Shown one piece after another: positions 54,966 to 64,000 of a stretch of DNA of 64,000 nucleotides. Source of the stretch: Skeletonema tropicum (taxonomy: Eukaryota; Bacillariophyta; Thalassiosirophyceae; Thalassiosirales; Thalassiosiraceae); contig CM074146.1 in NCBI GenBank assembly GCA_037178625.1, positions 1 through 64,000 of the forward strand. The letters run 5' to 3'. The notes beneath the pieces are model-generated. The model had not been told where the DNA came from and searched no databases. It worked only from the letters and a program-made list of their open reading frames with translations. The stretch's first letter is position 1. Every line of letters begins with the position of its first letter. Position numbers and translations under genes: made by a program.

Positions 54966-56353
54966 AGTGAGCCGCAAGGCGAAGTTGTAAGAGTGTTTGT
55001 GGCATAAACTTAGTATGTCATTCCACCACCACCGATGGTAGCGAGTGAGCCGTCAGGCGAGGGAGCTGTCATGATGACAGTATGGTAGGAATGTTATATA
55101 ATAATTATAGTGGCGGTGGTGGAATAATGAATGTTTGTAGAATGGTAGCGGTGGTTGATTGTCATTTTGTGCCGAGCGGAGTCGAGGCCAGTTGATGACG
55201 ACGCCTCTTAAAGGAAGCGTGTTTTCTTAGGCGAGGCCCCCGGCCGAGCAGTGAGTAGTACTTGAATACTTGGATGCACCATGCACCAGATGGAATAGAA
55301 GTGGAGCGAGCGAAGCAAGCGACCAGAATTGACGGCACTGATAAAAAAGAAAGACGTTCTTTCGCGAGGCCCTTGGCCGAGCTGTCGGTAATATCTTGTT
55401 GCGTCAAGATAATAACGGTACTAATCGATTGAGCTTATTAAGGGCTTTCTAACGGTGGTCATATTGTATTATGACTTGGTCAAATTCTGACCTCGGCTTC
55501 TCAAATTCGGGCTCTGGAGCCCGATCGGGCCGTACTGGACACTTTCTAGACCCGTTTTTGACTGATTCGATTGAAATAAAGTGCTCCAATCAAGATGATT
55601 ATATGCTGAATCGATAGAGCACGATGAGAGCTTTCCAAAACGACACTTATCGCCGTCATAGTGAGCCGCAAGGCGAAGTTGTAAGAGTGTTTGTGGCATA
55701 AACTTAGTATGTCATTCCACCACCACCGATGGTAGCGAGTGAGCCGTCAGGCGAGGGAGCTGTCATGATGACAGTATGGTAGGAATGTTATATAATAATT
55801 ATAGTGGCGGTGGTGGAATAATGAATGTTTGTAGAATGGTAGCGGTGGTTGATTGTCATTTTGTGCCGAGCGGAGTCGAGGCCAGTTGATGACGACGCCT
55901 CTTAAAGGAAGCGTGTTTTCTTAGGCGAGGCCCCCGGCCGAGCAGTGAGTAGTACTTGAATACTTGGATGCACCATGCACCAGATGGAATAGAAGTGGAG
56001 CGAGCGAAGCAAGCGACCAGAATTGACGGCACTGATAAAAAAGAAAGACGTTCTTTCGCGAGGCCCTTGGCCGAGCTGTCGGTAATATCTTGTTGCGTCA
56101 AGATAATAACGGTACTAATCGATTGAGCTTATTAAGGGCTTTCTAACGGTGGTCATATTGTATTATGACTTGGTCAAATTCTGACCTCGGCTTCTCAAAT
56201 TCGGGCTCTGGAGCCCGATCGGGCCGTACTGGACACTTTCTAGACCCGTTTTTGACTGATTCGATTGAAATAAAGTGCTCCAATCAAGATGATTATATGC
56301 TGAATCGATAGAGCACGATGAGAGCTTTCCAAAACGACACTTATCGCCGTCAT
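54966..56353. repeat. Two 694-bp tandem subunits (unit A)
   Basis: Subunits are 54966-55659 and 55660-56353. Each starts AGTGAGCCGCAAGGCGAAG and ends CTTATCGCCGTCAT, the right terminus of the TIR family. No gene: the repeated short minus-strand frames have no recognised domain. Confidence 0.95.
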
Positions 56354-56963
56354 TGGCCGCGTAGGAGACAAGATATATACGGCAGTAGAAGATAGCACAC
56401 ATCATCATGGTGCATTGATCTGATGTGATGTGTCGAGAAGTGACTTTTTGATGCGACACCAAAATCAAGATGCCCGTCTCAAAAAGTTCGCCATTCATGC
56501 CACAGAACGAAGCATCACGCACGCGCGCACCGAAGATAGATCCGAAGTCCGTCCAGCTAGCCATCCAATCCAAGCAATCAATCAACCTACCGTAGATACC
56601 ATACCGTACGTCATGACCACACATCATCAACATCATCTCGATTGCATGCCGGCCATAACGACCGACGTATCATCTAACTACTACATGAACATATCATTCA
56701 ATTCACCGACGGGACAATAATATATAAAACGGACCTTCTTACCTTACGACGGGCATCTCGCATCTCTACATCATACAATATATAATAATAATATTCGATA
56801 TTATACTTATCAAGCACGGCACGACGACAAGAGAAAGAATCATCTCTCAGCATTCAGCAGTCAGCAGTACCATATCATCTCTCTCGACAGATATATATTA
56901 TATAGATCGATTCCATAAAATCTTGGCCTTATCAAAACGTACGCTTCACGCTAGCTACAGGAT
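56354..56963. promoter_or_regulatory. Upstream region of the DAGK-like fragment, copy A
   Basis: TATATAAA at 56721-56728 lies 236 bp before the ATG, followed by several TATATA words. Repeated upstream of copy B at 62827-63411. Confidence 0.4.
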
Positions 56964-57716
56964 ATGTGTATGGTACTACAACGGTACCAAGTCATCATGA
57001 TATCCTACGCTTATGCCTCAACCTTCATTTTCTTCTTCTTCTTCTTCGTGTTGCTAGCTTGCTGCTCGAGCACGACGAGTGCATGGTCGCTTTCATCTTC
57101 ACCTTCATCAAGATCATTAAGATCATCGAGCGCCGCGCTATCAAAATCAAAACAATATCATTCCAATCATCTTCATCATCAGGATGATCATCAATGTCAA
57201 TGTCATTCCGAATATAAATATAAATATAAATATTGCTCAGCGATATTCTCCACAAATCATCTCAGTCTCAGATCATCTTCATCATCATCATCAGACGACG
57301 ACGCATGGGCCGACAATAATGACAATGACACCTCAACGCCAACCTCCACCGGATCAACCGCCATAATTCTCAATCTAAACGCACGATCCGTCAGCGGATC
57401 ATCGAAAGAACTCATCTCGCTAGCATCGAGTATCGTAGGTGAAGAGCACGTGTATGTCACGCGGACTATTGAAGATGCGCTGGCAGCTGCTAGGATGGTG
57501 GTTAGGAAGGGCAGCATTAGCAGATCAAGAGCTACTACTACTACTAATATTGATATTGATATTGATATTGGTATTGGCGCCAACAATCTCAATCGTAATG
57601 GTAATGATAATGATGATATTGAAGAATCAATATCATCAATATCATCGCTCGCTCTCATTATGATTCTATTATTTATCATGCATGCACATGACAATCAACC
57701 AAATAATCCGCAATAA
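56964..57716 (+). pseudogene. 5' fragment of a DAGK/sphingosine-kinase-like gene, 250 aa frame
   Basis: ATG 56964, with a second in-frame ATG at 56997. The hydrophobic core (FIFFFFFFVLLACCSSTTSA|W) fits a signal peptide with Trp at +1, as in diatom plastid presequences. A Ser-rich segment follows. Residues ~132-182 (AIILNLNARSVSGSSKELIS ... VTRTIEDALAAARMVV) look like the first strand and helix of the DAGK catalytic domain (N-x-(N/K)-(A/S)-(R/G)). The GGDGT motif expected next is absent. The frame runs out into low-complexity D/I/N-rich sequence and stops. It is presumably truncated, since copy B runs on past the window. Confidence 0.5.
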
Positions 57717-57800
57717 AATATATATATGAATATTACTGTTTACTCCTCATTTACACTGTTTCATTCACCTTTCTCTTGCTATCTTGGCTTGTATTGGTCG

Positions 57801-60800
57801 TATCAAGGCGATGAGTGGTGTTTTAAAATCCTCTCATCGAGATCTATCGATGAAACATACTGCCAAGCCCAAACATCGACCCTTTGTCAATGTACTCAAC
57901 TAAAGCGACCCCCAAGAATCCGCACTTGAAGCCCCAAGTCCAAGTCGACATTCCAGATTCTCATTCGAATTTTGACCAGAATCGACAATGACACAACCAT
58001 TCGAATCGTCATTCCAAGCTCTATCGAATAACACAATAAACATATAGTAATACCACTTTATCTGATATTGGTTCATATATTGATTATAGAGAGAAGTAAG
58101 GTCGCTCGCTTCGCTCGCTCCCGGTGGTGTTGTTAATAATGACTTCCACTGTCTCGCTTCGCTCGACTTTCATTATAATATTCTCCACCACCGCCGCAAC
58201 AAGAATTACTCCTACTTCCACTGTCTCGCTCCGCTCGACTTTTACTTGCGGCTCAGTTTGTATCATCATTGGCGGCGGTGGTGGATTGAGTAGTAGTATC
58301 ATCACCGACACATTCTCAATCCACGTCGATGGTGGTGGTAGCAGCAGTGGTGGTAGCAACAGGTGAGAATTGAGATTGTGTCGGTGATGAGCTATCATTA
58401 TATCATCACTGGCGGCGGTGTTGGTAATCATTATCACTCACATCCACCATCACTCACATCCACCATCACTGCTGCTACCACCACCACCACCACCACCATA
58501 GACACTTCCACCAATACTATATACTGCTACTTCGCCTTGCGGCTCGCTCTGGATGAAGAAGAAGTTGTTTTACAACTGCATCATCCACCACCGCCGCCAA
58601 GATACCCGGTGGTGGAAGTGGATACTGTTATTAGCTGTGGCGGTGGTGGTGGTGGATTGGAGAGTGAGCCGCAAGGCGAAGTTGTAAGAGTGTTTGTGGC
58701 ATAAACTTAGTATGTCATTCCACCACCACCGATGGTAGCGAGTGAGCCGTCAGGCGAGGGAGCTGTCATGATGACAGTATGGTAGGAATGTTATATAATA
58801 ATTATAGTGGCGGTGGTGGAATAATGAATGTTTGTAGAATGGTAGCGGTGGTTGATTGTCATTTTGTGCCGAGCGGAGTCGAGGCCAGTTGATGACGACG
58901 CCTCTTAAAGGAAGCGTGTTTTCTTAGGCGAGGCCCCCGGCCGAGCAGTGAGTAGTACTTGAATACTTGGATGCACCATGCACCAGATGGAATAGAAGTG
59001 GAGCGAGCGAAGCAAGCGACCAGAATTGACGGCACTGATAAAAAAGAAAGACGTTCTTTCGCGAGGCCCTTGGCCGAGCTGTCGGTAATATCTTGTTGCG
59101 TCAAGATAATAACGGTACTAATCGATTGAGCTTATTAAGGGCTTTCTAACGGTGGTCATATTGTATTATGACTTGGTCAAATTCTGACCTCGGCTTCTCA
59201 AATTCGGGCTCTGGAGCCCGATCGGGCCGTACTGGACACTTTCTAGACCCGTTTTTGACTGATTCGATTGAAATAAAGTGCTCCAATCAAGATGATTATA
59301 TGCTGAATCGATAGAGCACGATGAGAGCTTTCCAAAACGACACTTATCGCCGTCATAGTGAGCCGCAAGGCGAAGTTGTAAGAGTGTTTGTGGCATAAAC
59401 TTAGTATGTCATTCCACCACCACCGATGGTAGCGAGTGAGCCGTCAGGCGAGGGAGCTGTCATGATGACAGTATGGTAGGAATGTTATATAATAATTATA
59501 GTGGCGGTGGTGGAATAATGAATGTTTGTAGAATGGTAGCGGTGGTTGATTGTCATTTTGTGCCGAGCGGAGTCGAGGCCAGTTGATGACGACGCCTCTT
59601 AAAGGAAGCGTGTTTTCTTAGGCGAGGCCCCCGGCCGAGCAGTGAGTAGTACTTGAATACTTGGATGCACCATGCACCAGATGGAATAGAAGTGGAGCGA
59701 GCGAAGCAAGCGACCAGAATTGACGGCACTGATAAAAAAGAAAGACGTTCTTTCGCGAGGCCCTTGGCCGAGCTGTCGGTAATATCTTGTTGCGTCAAGA
59801 TAATAACGGTACTAATCGATTGAGCTTATTAAGGGCTTTCTAACGGTGGTCATATTGTATTATGACTTGGTCAAATTCTGACCTCGGCTTCTCAAATTCG
59901 GGCTCTGGAGCCCGATCGGGCCGTACTGGACACTTTCTAGACCCGTTTTTGACTGATTCGATTGAAATAAAGTGCTCCAATCAAGATGATTATATGCTGA
60001 ATCGATAGAGCACGATGAGAGCTTTCCAAAACGACACTTATCGCCGTCATAGTGAGCCGCAAGGCGAAGTTGTAAGAGTGTTTGTGGCATAAACTTAGTA
60101 TGTCATTCCACCACCACCGATGGTAGCGAGTGAGCCGTCAGGCGAGGGAGCTGTCATGATGACAGTATGGTAGGAATGTTATATAATAATTATAGTGGCG
60201 GTGGTGGAATAATGAATGTTTGTAGAATGGTAGCGGTGGTTGATTGTCATTTTGTGCCGAGCGGAGTCGAGGCCAGTTGATGACGACGCCTCTTAAAGGA
60301 AGCGTGTTTTCTTAGGCGAGGCCCCCGGCCGAGCAGTGAGTAGTACTTGAATACTTGGATGCACCATGCACCAGATGGAATAGAAGTGGAGCGAGCGAAG
60401 CAAGCGACCAGAATTGACGGCACTGATAAAAAAGAAAGACGTTCTTTCGCGAGGCCCTTGGCCGAGCTGTCGGTAATATCTTGTTGCGTCAAGATAATAA
60501 CGGTACTAATCGATTGAGCTTATTAAGGGCTTTCTAACGGTGGTCATATTGTATTATGACTTGGTCAAATTCTGACCTCGGCTTCTCAAATTCGGGCTCT
60601 GGAGCCCGATCGGGCCGTACTGGACACTTTCTAGACCCGTTTTTGACTGATTCGATTGAAATAAAGTGCTCCAATCAAGATGATTATATGCTGAATCGAT
60701 AGAGCACGATGAGAGCTTTCCAAAACGACACTTATCGCCGTCATAGTGAGCCGCAAGGCGAAGTTGTAAGAGTGTTTGTGGCATAAACTTAGTATGTCAT

Positions 60801-62826
60801 TCCACCACCACCGATGGTAGCGAGTGAGCCGTCAGGCGAGGGAGCTGTCATGATGACAGTATGGTAGGAATGTTATATAATAATTATAGTGGCGGTGGTG
60901 GAATAATGAATGTTTGTAGAATGGTAGCGGTGGTTGATTGTCATTTTGTGCCGAGCGGAGTCGAGGCCAGTTGATGACGACGCCTCTTAAAGGAAGCGTG
61001 TTTTCTTAGGCGAGGCCCCCGGCCGAGCAGTGAGTAGTACTTGAATACTTGGATGCACCATGCACCAGATGGAATAGAAGTGGAGCGAGCGAAGCAAGCG
61101 ACCAGAATTGACGGCACTGATAAAAAAGAAAGACGTTCTTTCGCGAGGCCCTTGGCCGAGCTGTCGGTAATATCTTGTTGCGTCAAGATAATAACGGTAC
61201 TAATCGATTGAGCTTATTAAGGGCTTTCTAACGGTGGTCATATTGTATTATGACTTGGTCAAATTCTGACCTCGGCTTCTCAAATTCGGGCTCTGGAGCC
61301 CGATCGGGCCGTACTGGACACTTTCTAGACCCGTTTTTGACTGATTCGATTGAAATAAAGTGCTCCAATCAAGATGATTATATGCTGAATCGATAGAGCA
61401 CGATGAGAGCTTTCCAAAACGACACTTATCGCCGTCATAGTGAGCCGCAAGGCGAAGTTGTAAGAGTGTTTGTGGCATAAACTTAGTATGTCATTCCACC
61501 ACCACCGATGGTAGCGAGTGAGCCGTCAGGCGAGGGAGCTGTCATGATGACAGTATGGTAGGAATGTTATATAATAATTATAGTGGCGGTGGTGGAATAA
61601 TGAATGTTTGTAGAATGGTAGCGGTGGTTGATTGTCATTTTGTGCCGAGCGGAGTCGAGGCCAGTTGATGACGACGCCTCTTAAAGGAAGCGTGTTTTCT
61701 TAGGCGAGGCCCCCGGCCGAGCAGTGAGTAGTACTTGAATACTTGGATGCACCATGCACCAGATGGAATAGAAGTGGAGCGAGCGAAGCAAGCGACCAGA
61801 ATTGACGGCACTGATAAAAAAGAAAGACGTTCTTTCGCGAGGCCCTTGGCCGAGCTGTCGGTAATATCTTGTTGCGTCAAGATAATAACGGTACTAATCG
61901 ATTGAGCTTATTAAGGGCTTTCTAACGGTGGTCATATTGTATTATGACTTGGTCAAATTCTGACCTCGGCTTCTCAAATTCGGGCTCTGGAGCCCGATCG
62001 GGCCGTACTGGACACTTTCTAGACCCGTTTTTGACTGATTCGATTGAAATAAAGTGCTCCAATCAAGATGATTATATGCTGAATCGATAGAGCACGATGA
62101 GAGCTTTCCAAAACGACACTTATCGCCGTCATAGTGAGCCGCAAGGCGAAGTTGTAAGAGTGTTTGTGGCATAAACTTAGTATGTCATTCCACCACCACC
62201 GATGGTAGCGAGTGAGCCGTCAGGCGAGGGAGCTGTCATGATGACAGTATGGTAGGAATGTTATATAATAATTATAGTGGCGGTGGTGGAATAATGAATG
62301 TTTGTAGAATGGTAGCGGTGGTTGATTGTCATTTTGTGCCGAGCGGAGTCGAGGCCAGTTGATGACGACGCCTCTTAAAGGAAGCGTGTTTTCTTAGGCG
62401 AGGCCCCCGGCCGAGCAGTGAGTAGTACTTGAATACTTGGATGCACCATGCACCAGATGGAATAGAAGTGGAGCGAGCGAAGCAAGCGACCAGAATTGAC
62501 GGCACTGATAAAAAAGAAAGACGTTCTTTCGCGAGGCCCTTGGCCGAGCTGTCGGTAATATCTTGTTGCGTCAAGATAATAACGGTACTAATCGATTGAG
62601 CTTATTAAGGGCTTTCTAACGGTGGTCATATTGTATTATGACTTGGTCAAATTCTGACCTCGGCTTCTCAAATTCGGGCTCTGGAGCCCGATCGGGCCGT
62701 ACTGGACACTTTCTAGACCCGTTTTTGACTGATTCGATTGAAATAAAGTGCTCCAATCAAGATGATTATATGCTGAATCGATAGAGCACGATGAGAGCTT
62801 TCCAAAACGACACTTATCGCCGTCAT
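57801..62826. mobile_element. TIR transposon family member, enlarged by internal 694-bp amplification
   Basis: The left end GGTCGTATCAAGGCGATGAG... resembles the 56-bp TIR of the first array. The right end (GATAGAGCACGATGAGAGCT, then CTTATCGCCGTCAT) matches the other TIR. Without the extra subunits it would be about 1.56 kb. Shared interior words are GGACACTTTCTAGACC and TCTAACGGTGGTCA. Part of it is the reverse complement of the SGO-array element (54350-54425 against 17820-17895). Confidence 0.6.
58663..62826. repeat. Six 694-bp tandem subunits (unit B)
   Basis: Starts at 58663, 59357, 60051, 60745, 61439 and 62133; each is exactly 694 bp. No difference was noticed between the subunits or from those in unit A. 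Confidence 0.95.
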
Positions 62827-63411
62827 TGGCCGCGTAGGAGACAAGATATATACGGCAGTAGAAGATAGCACACATCATCATGGTGCATTGATCTGATGTG
62901 ATGTGTCGAGAAGTGACTTTTTGATGCGACACCAAAATCAAGATGCCCGTCTCAAAAAGTTCGCCATTCATGCCACAGAACGAAGCATCACGCACGCGCG
63001 CACCGAAGATAGATCCGAAGTCCGTCCAGCTAGCCATCCAATCCAAGCAATCAATCAACCTACCGTAGATACCATACCGTACGTCATGACCACACATCAT
63101 CAACATCATCTCGATTATCATCTAACTACTACATGAACATATCATTCAATTCACCGACGGGACAATAATATATAAAACGGACCTTCTTACCTTACGACGG
63201 GCATCTCGCATCTCTACATCATACAATATATAATAATAATATTCGATATTATACTTATCAAGCACGGCACGACGACAAGAGAAAGAATCATCTCTCAGCA
63301 TTCAGCAGTCAGCAGTACCATATCATCTCTCTCGACAGATATATATTATATAGATCGATTCCATAAAATCTTGGCCTTATCAAAACGTACGCTTCACGCT
63401 AGCTACAGGAT
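62827..63411. promoter_or_regulatory. Upstream region of the DAGK-like gene, copy B
   Basis: TATATAAA at 63169-63176; otherwise the same as copy A minus 24 bp near 63116. Confidence 0.4.
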
Positions 63412-64000
63412 ATGTGTATGGTACTACAACGGTACCAAGTCATCATGATATCCTACGCTTATGCCTCAACCTTCATTTTCTTCTTCTTCTTCTTCGTGTT
63501 GCTAGCTTGCTGCTCGAGCACGACGAGTGCATGGTCGCTTTCATCTTCACCTTCATCAAGATCATTAAGATCATCGAGCGCCGCGCTATCAAAATCAAAA
63601 CAATATCATTCCAATCATCTTCATCATCAGGATGATCATCAATGTCAATGTCATTCCGAATATAAATATAAATATAAATATTGCTCAGCGATATTCTCCA
63701 CAAATCATCTCAGTCTCAGATCATCTTCATCATCATCATCAGACGACGACGCATGGGCCGACAATAATGACAATGACACCTCAACGCCAACCTCCACCGG
63801 ATCAACCGCCATAATTCTCAATCTAAACGCACGATCCGTCAGCGGATCATCGAAAGAACTCATCTCGCTAGCATCGAGTATCGTAGGTGAAGAGCACGTG
63901 TATGTCACGCGGACTATTGAAGATGCGCTGGCAGCTGCTAGGATGGTGGTTAGGAAGGGCAGCATTAGCAGATCAAGAGCTACTACTACTACTAATATTG
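63412..64000 (+). CDS. DAGK/sphingosine-kinase-like gene, copy B, partial at window end
   Basis: Same N-terminal sequence as 56964-57552: presequence with SA|W, Ser-rich part and the NLNARSVSGSSKELISLASS start of the kinase-like domain. The window ends in the ACTACTACT tract. Whether the rest of the kinase follows cannot be seen; by analogy with the shugoshin array this copy may be the intact gene. Confidence 0.5.
   Translation, partial: MCMVLQRYQVIMISYAYASTFIFFFFFFVLLACCSSTTSAWSLSSSPSSRSLRSSSAALSKSKQYHSNHLHHQDDHQCQCHSEYKYKYKYCSAIFSTNHLSLRSSSSSSSDDDAWADNNDNDTSTPTSTGSTAIILNLNARSVSGSSKELISLASSIVGEEHVYVTRTIEDALAAARMVVRKGSISRSRATTTTNI

Larger units (their letters stand above)
54171..57867. repeat. 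Large duplicated unit A (3697 bp)
   Basis: 54171-54965 is repeated at 57868-58662. Then come two 694-bp subunits here versus six in unit B. The gene fragment at 56964 follows, repeated at 63412. A 24-bp indel (GCATGCCGGCCATAACGACC region, 56645) separates the two copies upstream of the gene. Confidence 0.9.
57868..64000. repeat. Large duplicated unit B (extends past the window)
   Basis: Second copy of 54171-57867, with six instead of two 694-bp subunits. It is cut by the window end within the DAGK-like gene. Confidence 0.9.

Noticed and set aside
57025..57694. Minus-strand ORFs opposite the DAGK-like fragment
   Set aside because: Low-complexity shadows (Ser/Asp/Ile runs) of the plus-strand frame.
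55162..62574. Repeated 81-aa and 76-aa minus-strand ORFs in the 694-bp subunits
   Set aside because: Short, no domain, identical only because the DNA is tandemly repeated. One changes its N-terminus at 56636 and 63121 where the repeat ends.

Overview
The window looks like nuclear DNA of a diatom, probably a centric one. The grounds are short GT-AG introns, homopolymer-rich Q/N/H/S proteins, two presequences with a signal peptide ending just before an aromatic residue (SA|W and SANG|F, the diatom plastid 'ASAFAP'-type signal), small secreted Cys-rich and Lys-rich proteins, and abundant transposon debris. No prokaryotic features are present. The organism call is an inference; species was not determined. 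|| Layout. 1-2.6 kb: no recognisable gene, one 512-bp MITE. 2.6-8.5 kb: transposon graveyard with two PIF1-family helicase remnants in opposite orientation, a 29-bp perfect inverted repeat downstream of both, a reverse-transcriptase C-terminal scrap and four copies of a small GC hairpin. 8.4-10.3 kb: 451/455-bp direct repeats around a minus-strand hypothetical gene. 10.8-11.6 kb: a three-exon gene for a small secreted six-Cys protein. || 12.5-34.6 kb: seven tandem units of about 2.94 kb. Each carries the promoter, exon 1, intron 1 and part of exon 2 of the gene at 33965-37238, joined to about 1.46 kb containing a TIR transposon. That gene is a three-exon shugoshin: a coiled coil plus a diagnostic C-terminal SGO motif (SYAEPSISQKLRR). 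The seven copies lack both. || 37.4-53.3 kb: a large imperfect palindrome, interrupted by insertions, around a spacer holding a probable plastid-targeted protein gene (45261-46292). Its arms carry inverted copies of a secreted Cys-rich protein gene and a 49-residue Lys-rich secreted mini-protein gene. In the right arm a 2.0-kb hAT-like element splits the Cys-rich gene, and the left arm preserves the empty site. || 54.2-64 kb: a second array built like the first. The 5' part of another gene (plastid-type presequence followed by what looks like the start of a diacylglycerol-kinase-type catalytic domain) is duplicated in 3.7-kb or longer units, again linked through the same TIR family, with a perfect 694-bp internal tandem repeat at 2 versus 6 copies. 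The downstream copy runs off the window and may be the intact gene. || The main novelty is that two unrelated genes each have tandem arrays of their own promoter and N-terminal part, and both arrays are coupled to one TIR transposon family.
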